Assembly: GCF_014192575.1 (NCBI RefSeq)
Contig: NZ_JACHYC010000012.1
Location: 1 to 64,000, forward strand
Direction of reading: 5' to 3'
DNA: 64,000 nucleotides
DNA from: Variovorax sp. Sphag1AA
GTDB lineage: Bacteria; Pseudomonadota; Gammaproteobacteria; Burkholderiales; Burkholderiaceae_C
The notes under the pieces are model-generated. The model did not search any database. It was given only the letters and a program-made list of their open reading frames with translations, and had not been told where the DNA came from. Position 1 is the stretch's first letter. The number at the start of each line of letters is the position of its first letter. Below are positions 45,331-54,350 of this stretch, in pieces. The translations under genes were made by a program, and so were the position numbers.

Positions 45331-46209
45331 TCACCAGCTCGGCCGGGCGACGCCCTCGCCGAAAGGCTCGTCGCGCTTGCGCACTGCAGCCTTGAAGCCG
45401 AGCGTTGCGACCTCGGCATCGAAATCCTTCTTGGCTCGCGAGAGATGAGCGCGTGCATCCATCTCGGCCGCCAGACGCGGCAAGGTCCCGGCACCCGCCA
45501 GCTCGAGCGCGAGGTTGACGATGCGCTTCTGGGTTGCCAGCAGTTCGGGGTCGACGGTGGCGAGGCGATTCGCGAGCGTCGATACCTCTTCCTCCAGGCG
45601 ATCGGCCGGAGCGCTCGCCACTACCAGGCCGATGCGCGCAGCGTCGGTGCCGCTCACCACGTCGCCGCTCAACAGAAGGCGCTTGGCCCACTGCGGCCCG
45701 ACGTTGTAGATCCACATGTGGTTGGGCGGCGATCCCATCGCGCGCGTCGCGGGGAAACCGATGCGCGCGTCGTCGGCCGCGATGACCATGTCGCAATAGA
45801 GCGCGAGGTCCGTCCCACCTGCCACGCAATGGCCGTGCACCTTGGCGATCACCGGCTTGTGCACCACGAAGGCAGTGCGCAGCAGCTCCTGAAAGCGCTC
45901 CAGCTTCCACACGTCGTCGTCGAAGGAGCCGCTTCCGCTGCGGTAGTCGAGCGCGGCATCGCCTTCGGCGGCGTAGCGTGCGTAGGCTGACTTCATGTCG
46001 TAGCCCGCGCAGAAGTCCGGGCCTGCGCCTTCGAGCACGATCACGCTCACGCTGCGCAGGTCGTCCGCCTCCAGCAGCGCGGCGCGCAGCTCGGAGAGCA
46101 TCTCCCACGACAGCGCATTGCGCCGGTCCGGTCGGTTGAGGGTGATGCGCGCGACGCGCTCTCTCACCTCGAAGGTGAGGTGTTCACTGGATTGCAGCCA
46201 CTTGCCCAT
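45331..46209 (-). CDS. Enoyl-CoA hydratase/isomerase family protein lacking the usual Glu residues
   Basis: A 292-residue crotonase-fold protein with the oxyanion motifs GAGPDFCAGYDM and VHGHCVAGGTDLALYCDM. Where hydratases have two Glu residues it reads IGFPATRAMGSPPNHMWIYN, with neither. It may catalyse a different crotonase reaction, such as a hydrolysis or C-C cleavage. It lies 10 bases downstream of the acyl-CoA synthetase gene. Confidence 0.82.
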   Translation of the reverse strand: MGKWLQSSEHLTFEVRERVARITLNRPDRRNALSWEMLSELRAALLEADDLRSVSVIVLEGAGPDFCAGYDMKSAYARYAAEGDAALDYRSGSGSFDDDVWKLERFQELLRTAFVVHKPVIAKVHGHCVAGGTDLALYCDMVIAADDARIGFPATRAMGSPPNHMWIYNVGPQWAKRLLLSGDVVSGTDAARIGLVVASAPADRLEEEVSTLANRLATVDPELLATQKRIVNLALELAGAGTLPRLAAEMDARAHLSRAKKDFDAEVATLGFKAAVRKRDEPFGEGVARPSW

Positions 46210-46219
46210 GCGCTGCCCC

Positions 46220-47752
46220 TCAGATCTTGCGCCCGGCGTTCTGCCAGAACGGGTCGCGCAAGCGGCGCTTGAAGATCTTGCCGCTGTCCTCGCGCGGCAG
46301 CGATTCGTGGAAGTCGATCCGCTTGGGCACCTTGAACTTGGCGAGACGTTCGAGCAGATAGGCCCGGATCTCCTCCGGTGTGACTTGCGACTCGGGCATG
46401 CGTTCGACGGCTGCAGCGAGCGATTCGCCGAAGTCGTCGTCGGGAATGCCGAACACCGCGCAGTCCTTCACGCCGGGGCACTGGGTCAGCACCATCTCGA
46501 TCTCGGCCGGGTAGATGTTGGTGCCACCGAAGATCACCATGTCCGAACGGCGGTCGCAGAGGTACAGGCGCCCCTCCTTCATGTAGCCCACATCGCCCAG
46601 GCTGACGAGGCCGTCGCGCTCCACGCTCTTTCGCTTCTCTTCGTGGTTGAGATAGGTGAAGTCGGCATACGCTGGCACGCGGGCGAAGATCTCGCCGATC
46701 TCGCCTTCGGGCAGGCGATTGCCCTCCTCGTCATAGAAGGCCATGCGCGTGCCGGGCGTGGGCATGCCGACGCAACCGGGATGCTCCAGCCAGTCCTGCG
46801 GCGTGGCGAGCGTGGCGGTACCGACTTCAGTACCGCCGTAGGTCTCGTAGACCACAGGGCCCCACCAGTCCATCAGGTCCTTCTTCACCTCGCGCGGACA
46901 CGGTGCACCGGTGTGCGTCACCCATCGCAGCGAGCGCACGTCATAGCGGTTGCGCACCTCGGGCGGCAGCTTGAGCATGCGAACGAACATCGTCGGCACC
47001 ATCACTGCGTTGTCGATGCGGTGCGTCTCGATCAGCGAGAGCGTTTCTTCCGGATCGAACTTGGACTGCAGCACCAGCACGTCGGCCGTCATCAGCGCCT
47101 GACGGCCGTACGCGTTGGGCGACGCGTGGTAGAGCGGGCCGCTCACCAGCGCACGCACGCCGGGCTTGAGTCCGTAGACGCTGGCGAACAACTCGACATA
47201 GGCCTTGCTTTCCTCGGGCGTGGCGGGCTGGCGCTTCACGCCCTTTGGATGGCCGGTGGTGCCGGAGGTGTAGATCATGGTCGCGCGGGCGCGGCGCGGC
47301 GGTGCCTGCAGTGGCTCGAAGCGCTCGGCCCATTCGCGCCACACCGTGTCGCCCGGCAAGGGCCGCGCGAGTTCGGCCGGGACGCCGTAGCGCTGCTGGA
47401 TTTCCGGCGGGGTCGGCACCACGAAGACGCGGATGCCCGCGGGCACGAGCGCGCGGATAGGCGCGAGCAGGTCGGCATGCGCGATCAGCACCTTCGGCTT
47501 CGCGTCTTCGAGCACGTAGATCACTTCTTCCGTGCGGCCGTGCCAGTTGAGCGGCACGCCGTAGGCGCCCACTGCGGCTGCGGCCTGCTGCACTTCGAAG
47601 AAGGCGAAGTCGTTGCGCAGCAGCAGGGCGACGGTGTCGCCCTCGCTCACGCCGAGTTGTTCGAAGCCGGTGGCTGCCTGCTGCGCCACGCGCAGCACCT
47701 CGTCGCGCGTCACGCCGCGGCCGTCGAGGTAGATCATGGGGGTGATGCTCAT
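46220..47752 (-). CDS. Acyl-CoA synthetase (AMP-forming, class I adenylate-forming)
   Basis: A 510-residue ligase. The P-loop is YTSGTTGHPKG (161-171); YETYGGTEVG and YLCDRRSDMVIFGGTNIYPAE are the later core motifs, and the C-terminal catalytic Lys is in LPREDSGKIFK. It activates a carboxylic acid with ATP and CoA. It is encoded with two acyl-CoA dehydrogenases, which fits activation followed by dehydrogenation of a side chain or ring acid. ATG 47752 begins MSITPMIYL, 11 bases after the dehydrogenase stop. Confidence 0.9.
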   Translation of the reverse strand: MSITPMIYLDGRGVTRDEVLRVAQQAATGFEQLGVSEGDTVALLLRNDFAFFEVQQAAAAVGAYGVPLNWHGRTEEVIYVLEDAKPKVLIAHADLLAPIRALVPAGIRVFVVPTPPEIQQRYGVPAELARPLPGDTVWREWAERFEPLQAPPRRARATMIYTSGTTGHPKGVKRQPATPEESKAYVELFASVYGLKPGVRALVSGPLYHASPNAYGRQALMTADVLVLQSKFDPEETLSLIETHRIDNAVMVPTMFVRMLKLPPEVRNRYDVRSLRWVTHTGAPCPREVKKDLMDWWGPVVYETYGGTEVGTATLATPQDWLEHPGCVGMPTPGTRMAFYDEEGNRLPEGEIGEIFARVPAYADFTYLNHEEKRKSVERDGLVSLGDVGYMKEGRLYLCDRRSDMVIFGGTNIYPAEIEMVLTQCPGVKDCAVFGIPDDDFGESLAAAVERMPESQVTPEEIRAYLLERLAKFKVPKRIDFHESLPREDSGKIFKRRLRDPFWQNAGRKI

Positions 47753-47763
47753 CGGTGTAGGTC

Positions 47764-48900
47764 TCAAAGAAGGGCAGCCGCGAGACGCGCGGCATGGGCG
47801 TCGGCGTCGCCGAACATCTGGTCGAGCACGTGGATGCGCCGCAGGTAGTGCCCGACGGCGTATTCCTCTGTCATGCCGATGCCGCCGTGAAGCTGGATGG
47901 CACCGAGCGCCACGTTGCGCGCGTTGCGGGCAACGGAGAGCTTCGCGCGGTGCAGGTCGAGGGCACTGTCTTCCGCGCTGGAATCGTCTGCTGCGACCGC
48001 CGCGGCCATGGCCATGCTGCGCGCCATTTCGAGGCTGACCAGCATCTCGGACGCGCGATGGCGCAGCGCCTGGTTTTCGCCGATCAGTCGGCCGAACTGC
48101 TTGCGCGTGCGCAGGTAGTCCATCGCGAGTTCGAAGGCGGCCTGCGCGGCGCCGCTCATGTCGGCGCACACGGCGGCGATGCCAGCGGCCACGGTGCCGT
48201 CGATGGCAAGACGTGTGCGAGTCGAATCTTCGGGGTTGGCCAATGGCTGTGCCGCGGCCTGCTTCAGCACCAGTTCGCCTGCTGCCGTGTCATCGACCAG
48301 GCGGAACTCGCGCAGTGCGACGCCTGCGTCCTTGGCGTCCACGAGGAACAGCGCGCAGCCATTCGCGTCGGCCGGTGCGCCGGCGATACGCGCACTCACG
48401 ATGAAGTACTGCGCCAAGCCGCCGGACAGGACGTTCGACTTGATGCCGTCGAGCTTCCAGCCGCCGTCCTTGCGTTCGGCGCGCGTTTCAATCCACAGTG
48501 GCGCGTGGCGGCCGGCGGGTTCGTCATGCGCCCAGGCCGACACGATCTCGCCACTGGCCATGCCCGGCAGCAGTCGTGTCTGCATCGCTTCGTCGGCGCC
48601 GAGGCGCAGGGCGGTGCCTGCGAGCACCGCGCTGGCCAGGAAGGGTTCCATCGAGAGCGAACGGCCGAAGGCCTGCATCGCGGGCAGCAAGTCGCGCGCA
48701 CCGCCGCCGAAGCCGTCGAGCGATTCGGGCACCGGCAACGCGGTCAGGCCCAGCTCCGCCAATCCAGCCCAGGTCTTCTCGTCATGCGCTGCGCCGGAGG
48801 CGGTGAGCGCACGACGCTTCTCGAATCCATAGCGATCGGCCAGCAGGCGGGAAAGGCTCTCCGTGAGCGCCGCCTGATCCTCATTCAGTTCGAAATTCAT
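47764..48900 (-). CDS. Acyl-CoA dehydrogenase, possible subunit of a heteromer
   Basis: A 378-residue dehydrogenase of a divergent class. The middle region has no clear TEP-AGSD motif (it reads SAWAHDEPAGRH), while the C-terminal part keeps TRKQFGRLIGENQALRHRASEM and LHGGIGMTEEYAVGHYLRR. Adjacent to another full-length dehydrogenase gene, it matches the pattern of alpha2beta2 acyl-CoA dehydrogenases used for bulky steroid side chains, where only one subunit type is fully catalytic. The heteromer is inference. Confidence 0.85.
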   Translation of the reverse strand: MNFELNEDQAALTESLSRLLADRYGFEKRRALTASGAAHDEKTWAGLAELGLTALPVPESLDGFGGGARDLLPAMQAFGRSLSMEPFLASAVLAGTALRLGADEAMQTRLLPGMASGEIVSAWAHDEPAGRHAPLWIETRAERKDGGWKLDGIKSNVLSGGLAQYFIVSARIAGAPADANGCALFLVDAKDAGVALREFRLVDDTAAGELVLKQAAAQPLANPEDSTRTRLAIDGTVAAGIAAVCADMSGAAQAAFELAMDYLRTRKQFGRLIGENQALRHRASEMLVSLEMARSMAMAAAVAADDSSAEDSALDLHRAKLSVARNARNVALGAIQLHGGIGMTEEYAVGHYLRRIHVLDQMFGDADAHAARLAAALL

Positions 48901-48907
48901 GATTGCC

Positions 48908-50068
48908 TTATCCGACGATGGCCTTGGCCAGGATGTCCTTCTGCACTTCGGTCGTGCCGCCGTAGATCGACGCTGCGCGCGAATAGAAATAGCGCGGCGT
49001 GATCGGGCCGTGCGTGACTTCGTCGGCGGAGCGGCGCTCCAGGCCGCCCGGGCCGACGATGCGTGCAAGAAGCGCATTGATCTCCTGCTGCAGCTCGGTG
49101 CCCTTGAGCTTGAGCACGGACGCGAAGGCCGGCAGGCGCTTCTGCTCGCTGTCGGTGAGCAGGAAGCGCCAGTTGGTGATCTCCAGCGCGCGCGTTTCGG
49201 CCTCCAGCATGGCGATGTCTGCGCGCAGCTTGGGGTCGTCGAGCAGCGGCTTTCCAGCCTGCGTGTAGCGCCCGGCGAGTTCGCGCGCGTAGTCGAGCCG
49301 CTCGCGGCACAGGCCGACGTTGGCGATGCCGGTGCGTTCGTTCGACAGCAGGAACTTCGCGCAATCCCAGCCCTTGTTCTCCTGGCCGACGAGGTTGGTT
49401 GCGGGCACGCGAACTTCATCAAAGAAGACTTCGTTGAGGTGATGCTCGCCGTCGATGGAGTGGATCGGCCGGATCGTGATGCCGGGCGTGCGCAGGTCGA
49501 TCAGCAGGAAAGAGATGCCTTCCTGCTTGCGCGCTTCGGAATCGGTGCGCACGAGGGCGAACACCCAGTCGGCCAGATGGGCGGTCGTGGTCCAGATCTT
49601 CTGGCCGTTGACGATGTAGTGATCGCCTTCGCGGCGCGCGGCAGTGCGCAGCGACGCGAGGTCGGAGCCGGAGCCGGGCTCCGAGAAGCCCTGGCAGAAC
49701 CAGATGTCGAGGTTGGCCAGGCGCGGCAGGAAGTAATCGCATTGCGCGGGCGTGCCGAACTTCATCAGCACCGGGCCGAGCATGCCGACGTTGAACACCT
49801 GCGGCAGCGGGGCGGGGGCGCGATAGGTTTCGTCGAGCAGGATCAGGCGTTCCATCGGGCCGAGGTCGGCGCCGCCGTAGCGCTTCGGCCAGTGCGGCGC
49901 AGCCCAGCCACGCTCGTTGAGGATGCGCTGCCAGATCACGGTGTCCTGCTTGCGCGGCGGATGGCCGGCGCGCAGGCGTTCGCGGATCTCTGCAGGTAGT
50001 TTTTCGCGGATGAAGGTGCGCACCTCGTCACGGAAGGCGCGCTGTTCGGGGGTGAGGTCCAGGTCCAT
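48908..50068 (-). CDS. Acyl-CoA dehydrogenase
   Basis: A 386-residue dehydrogenase with FSEPGSGSDLASLRTAARR, VNGQKIWTTTAHLADW and the C-terminal ASIYGGTTEVQKDILAKAIVG. It is the first gene of the nine-gene leftward block, and its promoter shares the operator at 50083 with the divergent gntR gene. It is 7 bases ahead of the second dehydrogenase gene, its probable partner subunit. Confidence 0.92.
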   Translation of the reverse strand: MDLDLTPEQRAFRDEVRTFIREKLPAEIRERLRAGHPPRKQDTVIWQRILNERGWAAPHWPKRYGGADLGPMERLILLDETYRAPAPLPQVFNVGMLGPVLMKFGTPAQCDYFLPRLANLDIWFCQGFSEPGSGSDLASLRTAARREGDHYIVNGQKIWTTTAHLADWVFALVRTDSEARKQEGISFLLIDLRTPGITIRPIHSIDGEHHLNEVFFDEVRVPATNLVGQENKGWDCAKFLLSNERTGIANVGLCRERLDYARELAGRYTQAGKPLLDDPKLRADIAMLEAETRALEITNWRFLLTDSEQKRLPAFASVLKLKGTELQQEINALLARIVGPGGLERRSADEVTHGPITPRYFYSRAASIYGGTTEVQKDILAKAIVG

Positions 50069-50082
50069 GGCGAATCATCTTA

Positions 50083-50093
50083 TGGTTCAACCA
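50083..50093. promoter_or_regulatory. GntR-type operator TGGT-TCA-ACCA in the gntR promoter
   Basis: Perfect core, flanked by TTA...ATG, in the 65-base region between the leftward dehydrogenase operon and gntR. It would give autoregulation and control of the nine-gene block. Confidence 0.75.
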
Positions 50094-50133
50094 ATGAATA
50101 TGCAATACTGCGGAACCCTCAAAAGGATCTTTC

Positions 50134-50883
50134 ATGACCAACGAATCGCTCTTCCAACCTGTGCGCACCCGGCGCGGCTTCGAGGCCGTGTGCGACCGCA
50201 TTCGCGAACAGTTGATGAGCGGCGAGCTGAAGCCGGGCGACCAGCTCCCCGGTGAACGCGAACTGGCTGAGCGCTTCGGCATCGGACGCGCGGCAGCACG
50301 CGACGCATTGCGCAGCCTCGAGGTCTCGGGCGTGGTGGAAGCGCGCAAGGGCATCCAGGGCGGCTTCTTCATCAGGAATGGCGGCAGCGGCGGGCTTGCG
50401 CAGACGGTACAGGACATGGTGTCGCTCGCACAGGCGTCACTGGAGAACGTGATGGAAGCGCGCACCGAGATCATCTGCGTGGCGATCCGCCTCGCCTGCC
50501 CGCGCGCAACGGATGAGGAGTTCGACGTGATCCAGCGCGACATCGACCTGCATGCGGATCTGTTCCGCCTGGGGCGTGCATCGCGCAACACGCAGTCGGT
50601 GATCGAGTTCTACCGGCTCATCGCGCAAGCGACGCACAACCCGCTGGTACTGATGATGGTGGATGCCCTGTCGGAGGCATACCGCGCGATGCTCGCGAGC
50701 GTGGACCCGCGCCCGAACAAGGACATCATGGTGGTGCGCCAGCGCGTGCTCGACCTCATGCGAAAGCGCAACGCGCAGGCCGCCTCCGATGCCATGGCGG
50801 AACACCTGCGAAGGGTGACGGAATACCTCATCAGCGAGCGGGACAAGAAACCCAAGCGGCCCTCGACGCGATCCGCCAAGTAG
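50134..50883 (+). CDS. GntR-family regulator, FadR subfamily (FCD domain): probable cluster regulator
   Basis: A 249-residue regulator. The N-terminal winged HTH is at about 10-80 (LKPGDQLPGERELAERFGIG, RAAARDALRSLEVSGVVEAR), followed by an all-helical FCD ligand domain. FadR-subfamily members such as PdhR bind TGGT-N3-ACCA, the motif found in all divergent promoters of this cluster including its own. It is the only GntR gene in the window, so it is the best candidate for a cluster-wide repressor released by a pathway acid or CoA ester. Confidence 0.9.
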   Translation: MTNESLFQPVRTRRGFEAVCDRIREQLMSGELKPGDQLPGERELAERFGIGRAAARDALRSLEVSGVVEARKGIQGGFFIRNGGSGGLAQTVQDMVSLAQASLENVMEARTEIICVAIRLACPRATDEEFDVIQRDIDLHADLFRLGRASRNTQSVIEFYRLIAQATHNPLVLMMVDALSEAYRAMLASVDPRPNKDIMVVRQRVLDLMRKRNAQAASDAMAEHLRRVTEYLISERDKKPKRPSTRSAK

Positions 50884-50886
50884 CAG

Positions 50887-51870
50887 TCAGCCTGTGACGA
50901 GCACCACCTTGCCGGTGGTGCCGCGCGAGGTGATGCTGCGCATTGCCTCCACCGCGCGACCGAGCGGGTAGCTGCCCGAGACGAGCGGGCGCACGCTGCC
51001 CTGCTCGTAGTAGTCCAGCACCTGCTGCAGGTTGGCGCGCGCCTCGGGCCAACTGCCGTCGCGCCACACGTCGTAGCGAACACCGAGGATGTCGAAGCCC
51101 TTCACCAGCGGGTAGTTCACCTTGATGTCGGGGATGCGGCCGGAGGTGAAGCCGATCACGAGGTAGCGCCCGTCAAAGGCCATGCAGCGCACCGCCTCGT
51201 CGAAGGCATCGCCGCCCACCGGGTCATAGGCGACGTCCACGCCGCGTCCGCCGGTGAGCGCCTTGACCTCTTCGCGCCAATCGGGGCGTGTGTAGTCGAT
51301 GGCGTATTCGGCACCGTGCTCGAGGCACAGGGCGCGCTTCTCGGGTGTGCTGGCAGCGGCGATCACGCGCGCGCCCATGGCTTTGCCGAGCTGCACGGTG
51401 GCGAGGCCGACGCCGCCGGCCGCGCCCAGCACCAGCAGCCATTCACCGGGTGCGAGGCGGCCACGTTGCTTGAGTGCGTAGAGCGTGGTGCCGTAGACCA
51501 CCGGGGTCGCAGCCGCTTCCTCGAAGGTCATCGCCGAGGGCAACGCGAACACGCGTGTCGCATCGAGCACGATCTGCTCGGCGAAGCCGCCGCCGCGTGC
51601 GTCTGACACACCCATCACGCGATCGCCGGCCTTGACCGATTGGACGTCGGCACCGACCGCCTCCACCACGCCGCCCGTCTCGCTGCCCGGCACCCAAGGC
51701 AGCGGCGGCTTGATCTGGTGCAGGCCCTCGACCTTCAGCGAATCAGGAAAATTGACGCCAGCAGCATGGACGCGGACACGCACTTCGTGCGGCAGCAGCG
51801 GGCGGGCGGGGATCTCGGCGTAGTCGAGCTGGTCGACGGGCCCGAAGTTGCGACAGACGATGGCTTTCAT
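50887..51870 (-). CDS. Zinc-less MDR oxidoreductase (NADPH:quinone reductase-like)
   Basis: A 327-residue MDR enzyme: AGVNFPDSLKVEGLHQIKPPLPWVPGSE and cofactor site LGAAGGVGLATVQLGK. Like the enzyme at 29281 it lacks zinc ligands and probably reduces an enone, enoyl-CoA or quinone. It is a single leftward gene, convergent with gntR and divergent from the EthD-type gene. ATG 51870 is chosen; ATG 51879 would add three residues. Confidence 0.87.
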   Translation of the reverse strand: MKAIVCRNFGPVDQLDYAEIPARPLLPHEVRVRVHAAGVNFPDSLKVEGLHQIKPPLPWVPGSETGGVVEAVGADVQSVKAGDRVMGVSDARGGGFAEQIVLDATRVFALPSAMTFEEAAATPVVYGTTLYALKQRGRLAPGEWLLVLGAAGGVGLATVQLGKAMGARVIAAASTPEKRALCLEHGAEYAIDYTRPDWREEVKALTGGRGVDVAYDPVGGDAFDEAVRCMAFDGRYLVIGFTSGRIPDIKVNYPLVKGFDILGVRYDVWRDGSWPEARANLQQVLDYYEQGSVRPLVSGSYPLGRAVEAMRSITSRGTTGKVVLVTG

Positions 51871-51890
51871 GGTTGGCATTGTGATGTAAA

Positions 51891-51901
51891 TGGTAGAACC
51901 A
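51891..51901. promoter_or_regulatory. GntR-type operator TGGT-AGA-ACCA
   Basis: Perfect core with spacer AGA as at 30330, in the divergent region between the MDR gene and the EthD/KSTD-like operon. Confidence 0.72.
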
Positions 51902-51933
51902 TACAATCCTTCAACCAAAACGAATCGCCAGCC

Positions 51934-52605
51934 ATGTCGACTCACATCCTTTGCCTCGCGGGTGACGCTGCCGTGCGCGCTGCGGCGCCTCGACTGCCCA
52001 ACGCGCAGGTGCACATCTACAGCGTGCTGCGGCACATCCCGACCGATTCGGTGACCGAGGAGCAGGCGCGGCGGCCCATCGTGCCGGACGCCGAGCGCAT
52101 CCACACCATCGTCGAATGCAGCTTTCCCGATGCGGCCGCGCGGGCCCAGGCGCAAGCCGGCGCGCAATGGCGCGCCTTTGCTGCCGCAGTGGAAGAGTCG
52201 GGTGAGCGAATCTGTGCCTTCGATGTCTTTTCCAACGTGCCGGTTGCATCAGTGCGCGGTGCTGTCGACGGCGGCTTCCGCCGCTGGATGCTGCTGCGCC
52301 GTGCGGCGGCCAGTCCCGAGGCCTTCCGCGATGCGTGGTTCGGTCGGCATGCCGATCTAGTGAAGCAACTGCCGCGGGTCGATGGCTATGCCCAGCACCT
52401 GGTCACGGCGCGCTTCGGCGCCGACGGCCGGCCGGCGGCGTACGACAGCCTGCGCGTCGATGGCATTGCCGAGCTCTGCTTCGCCGACGAGAGCGCGATG
52501 CTGGAGTCCTACGCCTCCGATGCACGCCTGCCGCTGCGCGACGACGGGCGTGAGCTCCTGGCAGGCAACGTCACGCTGCTCGTGCATGGAGTGCGCTTGT
52601 CATGA
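51934..52605 (+). CDS. EthD-domain protein
   Basis: A 223-residue protein with a C-terminal EthD-like ferredoxin-fold domain (RRAAASPEAFRDAWFGRHADLVKQLP with the F-x-x-x-W..H pattern, then YAQHLVT). The N-terminal half is a second, weaker copy of the fold. EthD-type proteins help or catalyse small reactions in several catabolic pathways. It overlaps the flavoprotein gene by four bases and probably works with it. Confidence 0.7.
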   Translation: MSTHILCLAGDAAVRAAAPRLPNAQVHIYSVLRHIPTDSVTEEQARRPIVPDAERIHTIVECSFPDAAARAQAQAGAQWRAFAAAVEESGERICAFDVFSNVPVASVRGAVDGGFRRWMLLRRAAASPEAFRDAWFGRHADLVKQLPRVDGYAQHLVTARFGADGRPAAYDSLRVDGIAELCFADESAMLESYASDARLPLRDDGRELLAGNVTLLVHGVRLS

Positions 52606-54350
52606 GCGAGCATCTCGACGAAGTGGACGTGGTGGTCGTTGGCAGCGGTGCTGGCGGACTGGCCGCAGCCGTGGCCGCGAGAAAGCTCGGGCTGGAAGTA
52701 CTGGTCATCGAAAAGGAGGCCTGCTACGGCGGCACCACCGCGCGATCCGGCGGTGTGCTGTGGATCCCGAACAACCCGATCTCCACCTTCAGGCCGGAGC
52801 CGGATTCAATGGATGACGCGCGCACGTATCTGCGCCACGAGTGCGGCGCGCACTACGACGCGGCACGCGTCGAAGCCTTTCTGACGCAGGGTCCGCGCAT
52901 GGTGGACTTCTTCGTGCGCCACACCGACGTGCAACTGATCCCGCTGCCCGAGTACCCGGACTATCACGCCGAGAGCCCGGGCGGCCGCACGGCGGGCCGC
53001 TCGATCATGGCGGCGCCGATGGATGGCCGCGAGTTGGGCGATCGCATCCGCCAGCTGCGCCCGCCGCTGCGCGAGATCACGTTCGTGGGGATGATGTTCA
53101 ACTCCAGCGCGGAGATCTCGCACTTTTTCAATGTCACGCGTTCGCTGCACTCGGCAGCCTACGTAGCGCGGCGGCTGCTCACGCATGCGAAAGAGATGCT
53201 GGTGCACGGCCGCGCGATGCGGCTGACCAATGGCAACGCGCTCGCCGCCCGTCTGGCGAAGAGCGCGTTTGCACTGGGTATCCCGCTGTGGCTGCAATCG
53301 CCTGCCGTCGCGCTGCTGCGAGACGGCGAGCGGGTCAGCGGCGTGGTGGTGGGTCGCCGCGACGGGCAGTGCGTGCAGGTGCGCGCGCGCCGTGGGGTGG
53401 TGCTCGCAGCCGGCGGCTTTCCGCAAGATGTGGCGCGCCGTGCCGAGTTGTTCCCGCATGCGCCCACCGGTCATGAGCATCATTCGCCCGCGCCGCCCGG
53501 CAACACCGGCGATGGCTTGCGGCTTGCCGAATCGGTCGGTGGACAGGTTGCGCGCGACCTGCCGAATGCAGGGGCCTGGATTCCGGTCTCGCGGGTGCCG
53601 CGCAGGAAGGGCATCACGGGCGTGTTCCCGCACCTCATCGATCGCTACAAGCCGGGCGTGATCGCGGTCAACCGCCGTGGCCAGCGCTTCGTCAACGAAT
53701 CCGACTCGTACCACGACGTGGGTGTGCAGATGCAGAAGGCCTGCGCGGACAAGGCCGAGGTCGAAGCGTGGCTGATTGCGGATCACCGCACCATCCGGCG
53801 CTATGGATTGGGCTTCGTGAAGCCCTTCCCGCTGCCGTTGGGCTCGCATCTGCGTTCCGGCTACCTTCTGCGTGGCGCTACGCTCGCCGAACTGGCAGCA
53901 AAGGCGGGCATCGATGCGGCGCAGTTGCAGAAGACGGTGGACACGTACAACGTCGGTGCCGTCGATGGCAAGGATCTGCAGTTCCGCCGTGGGTGGCGCG
54001 TCTACAACCGCTTCCTCGGCGACCGCACTCACCAGCCTAACCCTTGCGTGGCACCGGTCGTGCAGGGACCGTTCTACGCGGTGAGGATCGTGATGGGTGA
54101 CTTGGGCACCTTTGCTGGCATTCGCACCGACGAGCATGCACGGGTGCTCGACGCGCATGGCCGTGCCATCGAAGGCCTCTTCGCCGCGGGCAACGACAAC
54201 TCGAGCGTGATGGGCGGAGGCTATCCGGGCGGTGGCATCACGCTTGGCCCGGCGTTGACCTTCGGCTTCGTCGCCGCGGAGTTCATGGCGGGACGCGCCG
54301 GCGCGTCGACGACGGCGCCGGGCGAAGCCGCAGAGCTCAGTCCATCGTGA
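52602..54350 (+). CDS. FAD-dependent oxidoreductase, 3-ketosteroid delta-1-dehydrogenase-like
   Basis: A 582-residue flavoprotein of the fumarate reductase/KSTD family. The FAD motif is GSGAGG (14-19) with Glu38; next is GGTTARSGGVLWIPNN (43-58), almost the KSTD signature. The C-terminal GYPGGGITLGPALTFG has Tyr541 and Gly545 spaced like the catalytic Tyr/Gly pair of KSTD1. Such enzymes introduce a C=C next to a ring ketone. The ring ketone need not be a steroid. The end overlaps the convergent Bug gene by 14 bases. Confidence 0.85.
   Translation: MSEHLDEVDVVVVGSGAGGLAAAVAARKLGLEVLVIEKEACYGGTTARSGGVLWIPNNPISTFRPEPDSMDDARTYLRHECGAHYDAARVEAFLTQGPRMVDFFVRHTDVQLIPLPEYPDYHAESPGGRTAGRSIMAAPMDGRELGDRIRQLRPPLREITFVGMMFNSSAEISHFFNVTRSLHSAAYVARRLLTHAKEMLVHGRAMRLTNGNALAARLAKSAFALGIPLWLQSPAVALLRDGERVSGVVVGRRDGQCVQVRARRGVVLAAGGFPQDVARRAELFPHAPTGHEHHSPAPPGNTGDGLRLAESVGGQVARDLPNAGAWIPVSRVPRRKGITGVFPHLIDRYKPGVIAVNRRGQRFVNESDSYHDVGVQMQKACADKAEVEAWLIADHRTIRRYGLGFVKPFPLPLGSHLRSGYLLRGATLAELAAKAGIDAAQLQKTVDTYNVGAVDGKDLQFRRGWRVYNRFLGDRTHQPNPCVAPVVQGPFYAVRIVMGDLGTFAGIRTDEHARVLDAHGRAIEGLFAAGNDNSSVMGGGYPGGGITLGPALTFGFVAAEFMAGRAGASTTAPGEAAELSPS

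Noticed and set aside
46220..48169. N-terminal extension of the acyl-CoA synthetase
   Set aside because: Runs antisense-like through the dehydrogenase gene; ATG 47752 gives the usual ligase length.
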